From: an uncultured Hyphomicrobiales bacterium
GTDB lineage: Bacteria > Pseudomonadota > Alphaproteobacteria > Rhizobiales > Beijerinckiaceae
Assembly: GCA_903885755.1 (NCBI GenBank)
Contig: CAISJZ010000451.1
Coordinates: 1-50,178 of the forward strand
Direction of reading: 5' to 3'
DNA length: 50,178 nucleotides
Shown here: positions 19,260-29,045 of the stretch, one piece after another
Position numbering within the stretch: position 1 is the first letter of the stretch
How the letters are laid out: every line of letters starts with the position of its first letter
The notes under the pieces: model-generated
The model's database searches: none
What the model saw: the letters and a program-made list of their open reading frames with translations, nothing else
Told to the model about the DNA's origin: nothing
Position numbers and translations under genes: made by a program

Positions 19260-21518
19260 TCACAGAAAGCTTTGTGGGTCCACGTCGACAGCGACTCGAA
19301 CTCCGCGACGTTCCGGCGGTCCCGCCGCCAACATGGCGCGCAGAAATCCCTGCAAATCAGCCGTCCGCGGGGCTTTTACCAGCAGACGGAACCGGTGACG
19401 CCCGCGAACGATCGCGATGGGCGCCTCCGCTGGACCAAGAACGACGATTTCGTCGTGGCTCGCGAGATCGCCGAGCGGGGCAATTTTCCACCGTTCGCTA
19501 GCTGGCAGCGTATGCGCAGCGCGCGCCAGCGTCCGGGCGTGCGCCTCCGCCGAGGGACGATCATTGCCGCTGATGATCAGAGCGGCCAGTCGGCCGAATG
19601 GGGGCAAGCCGGCGCGCTCGCGATCCCGCGTCTCCTGCTCGTAAAATCGTTCGGCGTCGCCCGTCAGCAGAGCCCGCATCACGGGGTGATCGGGTTGCCA
19701 GGTTTGCACAAGACCGCGTCCCGGTCGGGCGCCCCGGCCGGCGCGGCCTGTCACCTGCTGCAAAAGCTGAAATGTTCGTTCCGCGGCGCGCGGATCGCCC
19801 GAGGTCAGGCCGATGTCTCCATCGACGACGCCAACGAGTGTCAATTGAGGGAAATTGTGTCCCTTGGCCACGAGTTGCGTACCGATGACGATATCAAACG
19901 CGCCACGCGCGATTTCGTCCAGTTCACGGCGCAGGCGTTCGGTTCCGCCGGGAAAATCCGAAGACAGCACGAGAAGCCGGGCGTCGGGAAAGAGTTCCTT
20001 GGCCTCGTCGGCCAATCGCTCGACGCCCGGCCCGCACGCCGTCAGCGAATCGACGGTCTCGCATGCCGGGCAGGCATTGGGCCGCCGCTCGACGTGCCCG
20101 CAGTGATGGCAGACGAGCGCGCGACGAAAGCGATGTTCGACGAGCCAGGCGGTGCAGTCGGGACACTGAAAGCGGTGGCCGCAGGCCCGGCACAAGGTCA
20201 ACGGCGCGTAGCCGCGGCGATTGAGGAACAGCAGGCTCTGCTCGCCAGCCTCGAGGTTTGCTTTCATTTCCAGGTGAAGTCGCGGCGATATCCATTTATC
20301 GCGCGCGGGGCCATGCTTGCGCAAATCGATCGCGGAGAGGTTCGGAAGCACACGGCCACCGTATCTCGCCGCGAGCAGGACACGGCCGTACCGCCCCCGC
20401 TCGGCATTGACGCGCGTCTCGATTGATGGCGTCGCGGACGCCAGAACAACCGTCGCCTGTTCAAGCCGGCCACGAACAACCGACATATCGCGCGCCTGAT
20501 AGCAGACGCCATCTTCCTGCTTGTAGGCGGCTTCGTGCTCTTCATCGACGACGATCAGGCCAAGATCGTCGAACGGCAGAAAAAGCGCCGAACGGGCGCC
20601 AGCGACCACGCGCACCTCGCCATTTGCAACGCCCGCCCAGATGCGCGCGCGTTTGCGAGCGGATACGCCGGAATGCCATTCGGCGGGACGCGCGCCAAAG
20701 CGCGTGGCGAAGCGATCAAGAAATTGCCCGGTGAGCGCGATCTCGGGCATCAGGATCATCGTCTGCCGACCGGCGCGCAAAGTCGCGGCGACGGCTTCGA
20801 AATATACTTCGGTCTTGCCGGATCCGGTGACGCCCTCAAGGAGGGTCACGCTGAATTTTCGGGAATCGACGGAAGCCACGAGGGCGCGAGCGGCGTCTTG
20901 CTGGCTGTCGTCAAGCAGAGGCGCGGCGAAGTCCGGGTCGGGCGGATGGGCGACAGGCTCCGCTGGAAGGGAAATAGCTTCAAGAACGCCCAGATCGACC
21001 AGCGAATCGATAACCGCGAGTGAACAGCCGGCGACTTCCGCGAGCGCCGACTTGCCAAACGCCAGCCCGCCCTCGGCCGCCGCGATAACGCGCGCTCGAG
21101 CCGGCGTCATCCGCTCAGGCGTTGCTCCGGAGAGGCGGACGCCGACACGGGCGACTTCCGGGCCGGCGTGATCCGGCGCGCGCGCGCCCATGCGCAACAC
21201 CATCCCACGCGGCGCCAGGGTCCATTGCGCGATCCAGTCAATGAATTGACGCAAGGGCGCTCGCAATGCGGGCAGATCTCGCTTGCAGATGATGTTTTTA
21301 AGGTTTGCGCCGCCAGCGGATTCCCGAACATTCCAGACGACTCCGGACGCCTCGCGAGCGCCGAGGGGAACCGCGACGAAATCGCCCGGCGAAAGGGTCA
21401 GGCCAGCGGGCACCCGATAGGAATAGGCGATGTCGACAGCCACGGGAATCAGCACATCGGCGACGCGCGGGGCGTCGGAGTCCGGAATACATTCGGGCGC
21501 GCTGGCGGTTTCAACCAT
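19260..21518 (-). CDS. priA: Primosomal protein N' (replication restart helicase)
   Basis: LLEGVTGSGKTEVYFEAV (Walker A), VVDEEHEAAYKQEDG, zinc-binding cysteines CRACGHRFQCPDC...CHHCGHVERRPNACPAC, GTQLVAKGHNFPQLTLVGVVDGD. Confidence 0.97.
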   Translation of the reverse strand: MVETASAPECIPDSDAPRVADVLIPVAVDIAYSYRVPAGLTLSPGDFVAVPLGAREASGVVWNVRESAGGANLKNIICKRDLPALRAPLRQFIDWIAQWTLAPRGMVLRMGARAPDHAGPEVARVGVRLSGATPERMTPARARVIAAAEGGLAFGKSALAEVAGCSLAVIDSLVDLGVLEAISLPAEPVAHPPDPDFAAPLLDDSQQDAARALVASVDSRKFSVTLLEGVTGSGKTEVYFEAVAATLRAGRQTMILMPEIALTGQFLDRFATRFGARPAEWHSGVSARKRARIWAGVANGEVRVVAGARSALFLPFDDLGLIVVDEEHEAAYKQEDGVCYQARDMSVVRGRLEQATVVLASATPSIETRVNAERGRYGRVLLAARYGGRVLPNLSAIDLRKHGPARDKWISPRLHLEMKANLEAGEQSLLFLNRRGYAPLTLCRACGHRFQCPDCTAWLVEHRFRRALVCHHCGHVERRPNACPACETVDSLTACGPGVERLADEAKELFPDARLLVLSSDFPGGTERLRRELDEIARGAFDIVIGTQLVAKGHNFPQLTLVGVVDGDIGLTSGDPRAAERTFQLLQQVTGRAGRGARPGRGLVQTWQPDHPVMRALLTGDAERFYEQETRDRERAGLPPFGRLAALIISGNDRPSAEAHARTLARAAHTLPASERWKIAPLGDLASHDEIVVLGPAEAPIAIVRGRHRFRLLVKAPRTADLQGFLRAMLAAGPPERRGVRVAVDVDPQSFL

Positions 21519-21707
21519 CGCCGACGAATAGCATCCGCCGACGCATCTCGCGACAGGTAAGCCGTTTGCTCGCGCGCCTCGACCGCATCAGCCAGGTGAA
21601 CGCGGGATGAATGCGCCAGCCATGCGCCGTTCAGCCGGGCGGCCCTATCGTTTCTCCATCATCCCGCGAACGGTTGCTTTGGGGATTGAATTGGACTGGA
21701 GGGTAAT

Positions 21708-22058
21708 ATGAGCACGCTCCTTCGCAAGACCTTTACCGGTGTCGTCGCCGCCGTCAGCCTTGGCGCGATGGTCGCCGCCACTTCGACGCCCGCCGCCGCG
21801 TGGGGCTACGGTCGCCGCGGTTGGGGCGGAGGGCCCGGCATCGCCGCTGGCGTGATCGGCGCGCTGGCAGTTGGCGCGATTGCCGCCAGCGCGGCTCGTC
21901 CGGCCTATGCGACGCCGGTTTATGGCTATCCCGCCTATGGTCCGCCCGTTGCCTACGACACCGACGGCTATGCGCCGGTGTGCCACAGGGAATGGCGTCC
22001 GCTTTACACTTCCGACGGAGTTTATCTCCGCGATCGTCTGGTTCGCGTTTGCGACTAA
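21708..22058 (+). CDS. Small secreted Gly/Ala/Tyr-rich hypothetical protein
   Basis: Signal peptide MSTLLRKTFTGVVAAVSLGAMVAATSTPAAA; GYGRRGWGGGPGIAAG; C-terminal Cys-containing module. Confidence 0.75.
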   Translation: MSTLLRKTFTGVVAAVSLGAMVAATSTPAAAWGYGRRGWGGGPGIAAGVIGALAVGAIAASAARPAYATPVYGYPAYGPPVAYDTDGYAPVCHREWRPLYTSDGVYLRDRLVRVCD

Positions 22059-22110
22059 CGTTGCTCGCGATCGTCTCCCCCCGCCGATCGCGATGCGTGA
22101 CGCAAACGTG

Positions 22111-22144
22111 AAAGCGCCCTCCGGCCAGGACCGGAGGGCGCTTT
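22111..22144. terminator. Intrinsic terminator-like hairpin downstream of the 21708 ORF (may also serve the convergent L,D-transpeptidase gene)
   Basis: AAAGCGCCCTCCGG-CCAGGA-CCGGAGGGCGCTTTT, 14-bp perfect stem. Confidence 0.9.
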
Positions 22145-22223
22145 TCACATCGGTTTTCCGAATGCCCGGACAGCTATCCAATCCGGGCGCGCGGCGCGTG
22201 CCCTGAGGCGCGCCGCGACAGCT

Positions 22224-23504
22224 TCACGTCTGCCGTTTGGGCGGAACAGGCACATTCGCCGGTTGCGGATCGACAGGCACGACCAAGGGCTCCGGCGAAG
22301 GATCGGCGGATTTTGTTCCGAGCCACTTCGCATAAAACGGCTGGTCCGGCACGGGGGCCGCGGCTTGTTCGGGAGCATAGGCGGCCGCCGCGGGGGCTCT
22401 GGCGACCGTGCTGACGCCGTTGTCGATCACCGGCGCGGACTTGGCGGGCGCCCTGGACGAATTGGCGACCTGAACGCTGGCCGGCAATGGCCGTCCCTTG
22501 TCGTCAATCGGGACTTCCACGGGGCCGCCAGCAACAGCTTCCGGGCGGCTCAATTCCGTCACCCGGTTGGCGAAATCCGGATGCTGGCCGCCATCGGCGT
22601 AGATAATTTTTACCGCCTTGACGCCCTTGGCGACGAGTTCAGCGACCTGCGCATCGTCCTTGTGCTGTTTTTCGGCGACGAGCGCTTTCAGATCGGGGTC
22701 GTCCTGCATGGGCGGGCAGTCCGCCTCGGCGTCTACGCGGGCGCTGGCGTTAGCCGGCGTCGCGCCGAAAACATAACGTTTGCCGCACACGGCGACCTTG
22801 GTTTCCTGATGGGTCACATCGAACTGGTCGGCGCCTTCCTTGATCTGCTTCCAGAACCGCATGTTTGGATCGAAGCGGTGCTTGGCCAGATTTTCAGCCG
22901 TCATGCGGAAAGGCATCGACTGCATCTGGATGGCGCGCTGTCCGCCGCCGAAAGCCTCGCGCGCGATCGCGTAGATTTCGGCGATCTGTTCATCGGTCAT
23001 GGAGAAGCAACCCGCCGAAGAACAGATCCCATGCACCATGATCGCGCCGCCGGTGTAACCGTGCGCCTTGTCGTAGGCGTTGGGATAGCCGACATTGAAC
23101 GACAGGTAATAGGCTGAATTGGGGTTCATCTGGCCGGGCGTGATCGTATAGAAACCCTCGGGAACCTGACGGTCGCCTTCCCGGGTCTTGGGGCCAAGCT
23201 GACCGGACCAGCGGCAAATCGGATAGGTCTTGACGTGAACGTAAGCGCCGTGATGGTCCAGTTTCCAGATTTCGAGTTCCGCTTCCTTTTTGAACGTGCG
23301 GATCAGAATGGGCGCATGCGTGTCGGTATCCTTCGACTGCATGAGAGCGACGACTTCGGGCGGGATAGGTCGATAAGCGCGCGAATTGCTGTATCCGCCG
23401 CCTGATTCCTGACAAGCAGCCAGCAGGCCGCCGGCCGCGATGGCCAATGCAAAACGGCTCGCGCGGGCGAAAGCCAGGCTCGAAAACAACCGTTGAGAAC
23501 TCAT
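22224..23504 (-). CDS. L,D-transpeptidase (YkuD family) lipoprotein (tracked ORF opens at 23540)
   Basis: Lipobox LLAAC, VPEGFYTITPGQMNPNSAYYLSFNVGYPNAYD, catalytic HGICSSAGCFSMTDEQI. Confidence 0.9.
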   Translation of the reverse strand: MSSQRLFSSLAFARASRFALAIAAGGLLAACQESGGGYSNSRAYRPIPPEVVALMQSKDTDTHAPILIRTFKKEAELEIWKLDHHGAYVHVKTYPICRWSGQLGPKTREGDRQVPEGFYTITPGQMNPNSAYYLSFNVGYPNAYDKAHGYTGGAIMVHGICSSAGCFSMTDEQIAEIYAIAREAFGGGQRAIQMQSMPFRMTAENLAKHRFDPNMRFWKQIKEGADQFDVTHQETKVAVCGKRYVFGATPANASARVDAEADCPPMQDDPDLKALVAEKQHKDDAQVAELVAKGVKAVKIIYADGGQHPDFANRVTELSRPEAVAGGPVEVPIDDKGRPLPASVQVANSSRAPAKSAPVIDNGVSTVARAPAAAAYAPEQAAAPVPDQPFYAKWLGTKSADPSPEPLVVPVDPQPANVPVPPKRQT

Positions 23505-23660
23505 GGTCACGTGTGGTTCCGTTCCATTCATCGCGGGCAAACGCGAACGCCAGTCCCCAATCTACGATTTTTATCCTTACGCGTCGGTTACCGCAATGGG
23601 AGGCCTTCGGCAAATAGAGTAAATAATATCTTAACCTTGGGCGCAATCGTGGCCGGTGGG

Positions 23661-24620
23661 CTAAAGCTTCCGGCCCATGGCCAGGAACTTGTCGGCTCGG
23701 GCGGCTCGGATTTCATCCCGCGACATCCCCCTGAAGGCGTCAAGCGCCGCGCTAATAGCGTTTCCGGTGGACGAAATGGCCGCCTCCGGGTCGCGGTGAG
23801 CGCCGCCCGCCGGTTCGGGAATGATGGCGTCGATGATGCCGAAGCCGAGCAGGTCCTGAGCGGTGATCTTCATGTTCTGGGCCGCGTCCTGACGGCGCGC
23901 CGCGTCGCGCCACAAAATGGAGGCCGACGCTTCCGGCGAGGCGACCGTGTAGATCGAATGTTCCAGCATGAGCACCCGGTTGGCGGTGGCGATGGCCACG
24001 GCGCCGCCGGACCCGCCCTCGCCAATGATGACCGCGACGTTCGGTGGGCCAAGCGTCAGGCAGGTCTCCGTCGACCGGGCGATGGCTTCGGCCTGTCCCC
24101 GCTCTTCAGCCTCGATGCCAGGGAAGGCGCCGGCCGTGTCGACCAGCGAAATCACCGGCAAATCAAACTGGTCGGCCATTTTCATCAACCGAACCGCCTT
24201 GCGGTAGCCTTCCGGTCGGGCCATGCCGAAGTTGTGGCGAATGCGGGCTTCCGTATCCGCGCCCTTTTCCTGGCCGATGACGCAGACCGAGCGGCCGCGA
24301 AATCTTCCAAGGCCACCAATGACGGCTTCGTCCTCCGCGAACACGCGGTCGCCCGCCAATGGGGTGAAATCCGTGATCAGCCCGGCGAGATAATCGCCGA
24401 AGTGCGGGCGCTGCTGGTGCCGGGCGACCTGCGCCTTCTGCCAGGGGGTCAGCGCCACATAGAGGTCAGCGAGGGCTTTTTGCGCCTTGATTTCGAGGCG
24501 AGTCAGTTCCTCGCCGATGGCGACGCCGTCGCCGCGACTGGAAATCGCGCGCAATTCCTCGACCTTGGCTTCAAGTTCGGCAACCGGCTTTTCAAAATCA
24601 AGATACGAACGAACGGTCAT
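23661..24620 (-). CDS. accA: Acetyl-CoA carboxylase carboxyltransferase subunit alpha
   Basis: MTVRSYLDFEKPVAELEAKVEELR, RPHFGDYLAGLITDFTPLAGDR, FGMARPEGYRKAVRLMKMADQFDLPVISLVDTAGAFPG, IGEGGSGGAVAI. Confidence 0.97.
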   Translation of the reverse strand: MTVRSYLDFEKPVAELEAKVEELRAISSRGDGVAIGEELTRLEIKAQKALADLYVALTPWQKAQVARHQQRPHFGDYLAGLITDFTPLAGDRVFAEDEAVIGGLGRFRGRSVCVIGQEKGADTEARIRHNFGMARPEGYRKAVRLMKMADQFDLPVISLVDTAGAFPGIEAEERGQAEAIARSTETCLTLGPPNVAVIIGEGGSGGAVAIATANRVLMLEHSIYTVASPEASASILWRDAARRQDAAQNMKITAQDLLGFGIIDAIIPEPAGGAHRDPEAAISSTGNAISAALDAFRGMSRDEIRAARADKFLAMGRKL

Positions 24621-24737
24621 TGGAAATAGGGCCTCGGGCGACTGGCCTCGCCCCGCGCGAAGGGGCCTGCGAAAGCGGGGCGGACCCTGTCGATTTCGCA
24701 ATGCGAAGTCAAGCCGCGGACTATTGCGGCGTGGCGT

Positions 24738-25682
24738 TCACTCGTCGGCCAGAGGGTGCAGATCGCGCACCATGGCGCGCATCCGCTCGTCCAGGACGTG
24801 GGTATAGATCTGCGTGGTGGAAACGTCGGCATGGCCCAGAAGCTCCTGTACAACGCGCAGATCGGCGCCATTTTGCAGGAGATGGCTGGCGAAGGCGTGA
24901 CGCAGCACGTGTGGACTGACGCGGCGTCCATCGATCCCGGCCAGGCTGGCCACAAGCTTGAGGTCGCGGGCGAAGGCCTGGCGTGTCAAATGGCCACTTT
25001 CGCTGTCGGCGGGAAACAACCACGGGCTTCCGCCCACCGACGCAGACTGCTTGACGAGATCTCGGAAGCGACGAATGGCGTCGATCGCCGGCCGTGAGAG
25101 GGGCACTAGCCGCTCCCGTCCGCCCTTGCCCTTGATCGTCAACATCTGCTCGCCCGAGGTGGCGGCGCGCAGGGGCAGGGCCACAAGTTCCGATACGCGG
25201 AGGCCGGTCGCGTATAAAATTTCCAGCAGGCAGGCCATTCGGGCGGCGCGGATACGCTCGGGCAGCGGCCGCGCGGCGTCGTCAACGCCCTCGATGGAAA
25301 CCGCGAGAAGCCGCCCGACGTCGTTAATGCTCAGGGTCTTGGGCAGACGCCGACCCTGTTTCGGACCCTCGATCACCAGCGCGGGATCGTTATCGCTGCG
25401 GCCTTCCACATACAGGAATTTGTGGAACTGACGTATGGATGACAGGCGCCGGGCCGAGGAGGAGGGGCTGAATCCCCGTTTTTCCAGATCGTTTAAATAG
25501 CCGCGGATGGCGTTCGTGTCCGCCTCAAGCGGTCCGGTTCGTCCGGCGGCAAGAAACGCCGCGTAGTCGGCGAGGTCTCGGCGATAAGCGAGCCGGGTAT
25601 TCTCGGCGGCGCCGCGTTCGGCCGCGAGCATGTCAAGAAACATGTCAATCAGGCGCGTCGCTGAAATGGCGGCGCGGGCCAT
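24738..25682 (-). CDS. xerD: Tyrosine recombinase XerD
   Basis: MARAAISATRLIDMFLDMLAAERGAAENTRLAYRRDLADYAAFL, LYATGLRVSELVALPL, HVLRHAFASHLLQNGADLRVVQELLGHADVSTTQIYTHV. Confidence 0.94.
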   Translation of the reverse strand: MARAAISATRLIDMFLDMLAAERGAAENTRLAYRRDLADYAAFLAAGRTGPLEADTNAIRGYLNDLEKRGFSPSSSARRLSSIRQFHKFLYVEGRSDNDPALVIEGPKQGRRLPKTLSINDVGRLLAVSIEGVDDAARPLPERIRAARMACLLEILYATGLRVSELVALPLRAATSGEQMLTIKGKGGRERLVPLSRPAIDAIRRFRDLVKQSASVGGSPWLFPADSESGHLTRQAFARDLKLVASLAGIDGRRVSPHVLRHAFASHLLQNGADLRVVQELLGHADVSTTQIYTHVLDERMRAMVRDLHPLADE

Positions 25683-25684
25683 CG

Positions 25685-25831
25685 CTATTTTCCCGTCAGA
25701 CGGCTCGGGGGGATGGTCTGTGTCATTTCGCGCGATTGCGGCTCGACAAACGTCGCGAGCGCGAACATCGCGCCCCAGCCAAGCGCGCCCAGGACGCCGA
25801 TAATCAGAAAAAAGCGAATCAGGCTTGGCAA
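25685..25831 (-). CDS. 48-aa small single-TM protein directly upstream of xerD (TTG start; absent from ORF track)
   Basis: Hand translation of the minus strand: (M/L)PSLIRFFLIIGVLGALGWGAMFALATFVEPQSREMTQTIPPSRLTGK*; the stop is followed by 2 nt and then the xerD ATG. Confidence 0.75.
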   Translation of the reverse strand: MPSLIRFFLIIGVLGALGWGAMFALATFVEPQSREMTQTIPPSRLTGK

Positions 25832-25943
25832 ACAACGGATTCCATCAGGTGAAGGCGACCTTTTCGATCACGGGTCGCGCCTGAAAGCAATACGTTGCCC
25901 GGGCCGGTTTAATTCGGGACCGAGGGCGTGTTATTGGACCGGG

Positions 25944-27716
25944 ATGACCATTTCCGACGCCGACCGCCCGGCGCTACCGCGCGCGGCCCAAATCGTGACG
26001 CGCCTGCGGGGGCGCTCGATCGTGCTTGTCGGCATGATGGGCGCCGGCAAGACCTCGATTGGCCGGCGTCTGGCCGCGGCGCTGGGTCTTGCCTTCGTCG
26101 ACGCCGACGCGGAAATCGAGACAGCGGCGGGAATGTCGATCGCCGAAATCTTCGCGCGGCACGGAGAGGCCTATTTCCGCGACGGCGAACGCAGGGTCGT
26201 CGCGCGTCTCCTTGGCGAGGCCCAACGCGTGGTGGCCACGGGCGGCGGCGCCTACATGAACGCGGCGACGCGCGACAAAATCGCCGAGCGTGGGGTTTCG
26301 ATCTGGCTGAAGGCGGATGTGGAAATCCTGCTCCGTCGTGTTCGCAAACGCACCAATCGCCCGCTTCTGTCCGTTCAGGATCAGGAAGAGACCATCAAGC
26401 GACTCGTGGACGAGCGCTATCCCATTTATGGGCAGGCCGATTTTTGTGTTGTTTCCCGCGATAGTCCGCACGATGCGATGGTGTCTGAAATTCTCAATAC
26501 ATTGAGCGAGGAACTGGACCGCTTGCCCCGGTTCGCCGAGGCGACGCTGGCGGCGCCGCCGGTCAGGACAATTCCAGCGCCAAGCGTCGAAATGTCGTCG
26601 GCGCCTGATCGCGATGTCGTCGAGGTCGAACTTGGGTCGCGGCGCTATGATATTGTCATCGGCGGCGGACTTCTGGCCGAAGCAGGCGCGCGGATCGCGC
26701 GCCTGGCGCCTGGCGCCGCCTGCGCCATCGTGACCGACGAGAATGTCGCGAAATTTCACCTGTCAACCGTCGAGAATTCGCTGTCGGCGGCTGGCGTGCG
26801 CCACTCGAAAATCGTCATTCCCGCCGGGGAATCTTCAAAATCCTGGCCAATTTTCTCGAAGACCTGCGACGACATCATCGCGGCCCGGGTCGAGCGCGGA
26901 GACTTGATCGTGGCGCTCGGCGGCGGCGTTGTCGGAGATCTCTCGGGCTTCGCCGCGGCAACAATCCGGCGAGGAATGCGCTTCGTGCAGATTCCGACGA
27001 CCCTGCTGTCACAGGTCGATTCTTCGGTCGGAGGCAAGACCGCGATCAATTCGGAACACGGGAAGAATCTGATCGGGGCGTTCCATCAGCCGTCGCTCGT
27101 TCTGACCGATACGCAATCGCTGGCGACGTTGCCGCCGCGCGAGTTTCGCGCGGGATACGCGGAAGTCGCGAAATACGGGTTGATTGACGACCCGGCCTTT
27201 CTGACCTGGCTGGAGCGCCATTGGCGGGAGGTGTTCGCGCGCGGGCCGGCGCTCACTCACGCCATCGCGACGAGTTGCCGGTCCAAGGCGTCCATCGTGG
27301 CGCGCGACGAGACCGAACAGGGCGATCGCGCCCTTCTCAATCTCGGTCATACGTTCGGGCATGCGCTCGAGGGCCTGACTCACTTCAATGGCGAGCGTTT
27401 GAATCATGGCGAGGGCGTTGCGATCGGCATGGCGTGCGCCTTCCGGTTTTCGGCGCGGTTGGGCCACTGTTCGCCGGACGACGCCCGGCGGGTGGAGGCG
27501 CATTTGCGCGATACCGGCCTGCCAAGCCGGATTTTAGACGTGCCAGGATGGAACGCCGGGCCGGACGCCATTCTCGACGCCATGTATCAGGACAAGAAGG
27601 TCCAGCGAGGCTCGCTGACCTTCATTCTGGCGCGCGGCATCGGTCAGAGTTTTATCGCCAAGGGCGTGCCCGCGACGGACGTGCTTGATTTCCTTCGGGA
27701 CGAACTGGAACGCTGA
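25944..27716 (+). CDS. aroKB: Bifunctional shikimate kinase / 3-dehydroquinate synthase (AroK-AroB fusion); tracked ORF opens at 25713
   Basis: AroK motifs IVLVGMMGAGKTSIGRRLAAAL, ATGGGAYM; uninterrupted into AroB motifs ALGGGVVGDLSGFAAATIRRGMRFVQIPTTLLSQVDSSVGGKTAIN, NLGHTFGHALE. Confidence 0.95.
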   Translation: MTISDADRPALPRAAQIVTRLRGRSIVLVGMMGAGKTSIGRRLAAALGLAFVDADAEIETAAGMSIAEIFARHGEAYFRDGERRVVARLLGEAQRVVATGGGAYMNAATRDKIAERGVSIWLKADVEILLRRVRKRTNRPLLSVQDQEETIKRLVDERYPIYGQADFCVVSRDSPHDAMVSEILNTLSEELDRLPRFAEATLAAPPVRTIPAPSVEMSSAPDRDVVEVELGSRRYDIVIGGGLLAEAGARIARLAPGAACAIVTDENVAKFHLSTVENSLSAAGVRHSKIVIPAGESSKSWPIFSKTCDDIIAARVERGDLIVALGGGVVGDLSGFAAATIRRGMRFVQIPTTLLSQVDSSVGGKTAINSEHGKNLIGAFHQPSLVLTDTQSLATLPPREFRAGYAEVAKYGLIDDPAFLTWLERHWREVFARGPALTHAIATSCRSKASIVARDETEQGDRALLNLGHTFGHALEGLTHFNGERLNHGEGVAIGMACAFRFSARLGHCSPDDARRVEAHLRDTGLPSRILDVPGWNAGPDAILDAMYQDKKVQRGSLTFILARGIGQSFIAKGVPATDVLDFLRDELER

Positions 27717-27719
27717 CAC

Positions 27720-29024
27720 ATGCATGGAGCGGGCGGGCAGGCTCTGCCGGTCGATTTCTGGCTCGCGGTCGCGATCGTGGCGGTTTGCGTCGCGCTGTCG
27801 GCCTTTTTCGCGGGGTCCGAGACCGCCCTGACCGCCGCGTCGCGGGCCCGCATGTTCGGTCTCGAAAAGAACGGGGACAAACGGGCGACGACGGTCAACC
27901 GGCTCATCGGGTCGCGCGCCCGGTTCATCGGCGCCATGCTGCTCGGCAATACGATCGCCAACATCGGCGCTTCTGCTCTGACGACGAGCGTTTTGACCAG
28001 CATTTTCGGCGACACCGGCGTCATTTACGCCACGATCGGCATGACGTTTGTCCTGCTCGTCTTTGCCGAGGTTTTGCCAAAAACGATCGGCATCAATTTT
28101 CCCGATCGCATGTCGCTTATCGTGGCGCGACCCGTGGCGTTCTTCGTCGCCGCCTTCGCGCCGGTTTTGATCGCGGTTGACTGGATTGTCGGCCGGGTGC
28201 TGCGCATGTTCGGCCTGCGGGCGGGCGAACATGCGACCCTGATGTCGCCTTACGAGGAATTGAAGAGCGCCGTCGATCTCCTGCATCGAGAGGGCGGCGT
28301 CGAGCGCTCGCACCGCGACATGTTCGGCGGCGTGCTCGATCTCGAGGCGTTGACGGTCGAGGATGTAATGATCCATCGCACCAAGATGCGCTTGATCGAC
28401 GCTGGCCTCGCGCCCGAGGATATCGTGCGGGAGGCGCTGGCGTCACCCTATACGCGCTTGCCGCTGTGGAAGGATCAACCCGAGAACATCGTTGGCGTTT
28501 TGCATGCGAAGGATCTGTTGCGGGCCTTGTCGGCGGCCAATGGCGACGCATCGAGACTGGATGTCGCCAGCATCGCCGCGCCGCCGTGGTTCGTGCCGGA
28601 AACCACGTCTCTCAGGGATCAGCTGCAGGCGTTTCGTGATCGCAAGACGCATTTCGCGCTGGTCGTTGATGAATACGGCTCGGTGATGGGCCTCGTGACG
28701 CTTGAGGATATCCTCGAGGAAATCGTCGGCGATATTCGTGACGAGCACGATATTGCCGTTCAGGGCTTGCGACAGATGCCGGACGGATCAGTCAATGTGG
28801 ACGGGTCCGTGCCGATCCGCGATCTCAACCGGGTGATGGACTGGACCATTCCGGACACCGACGCGACCACCATCGCCGGTCTCGTGATCCACGAGGCCCG
28901 CGCGATCCCCGACGCCGGACAGGTATTTTCCTTCCACGGATTCCGCTTTGAGGTGCTGCGGCGTCAGCGAAACCGGCTCACCGCGCTGAAAGTCACGCCG
29001 ATGAACTGGGAAAACGACGGCTGA
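27720..29024 (+). CDS. CNNM/HlyC-CorC family transporter-like protein (DUF21 plus CBS plus CorC_HlyC)
   Basis: AFFAGSETALTAASRARM, EVLPKTIGINFPDRMSLI, CBS region FALVVDEYGSVMGLVTLEDILEEIVGDI. Confidence 0.94.
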   Translation: MHGAGGQALPVDFWLAVAIVAVCVALSAFFAGSETALTAASRARMFGLEKNGDKRATTVNRLIGSRARFIGAMLLGNTIANIGASALTTSVLTSIFGDTGVIYATIGMTFVLLVFAEVLPKTIGINFPDRMSLIVARPVAFFVAAFAPVLIAVDWIVGRVLRMFGLRAGEHATLMSPYEELKSAVDLLHREGGVERSHRDMFGGVLDLEALTVEDVMIHRTKMRLIDAGLAPEDIVREALASPYTRLPLWKDQPENIVGVLHAKDLLRALSAANGDASRLDVASIAAPPWFVPETTSLRDQLQAFRDRKTHFALVVDEYGSVMGLVTLEDILEEIVGDIRDEHDIAVQGLRQMPDGSVNVDGSVPIRDLNRVMDWTIPDTDATTIAGLVIHEARAIPDAGQVFSFHGFRFEVLRRQRNRLTALKVTPMNWENDG

Positions 29025-29045
29025 GGCGCGACAAACCCGACAGCG

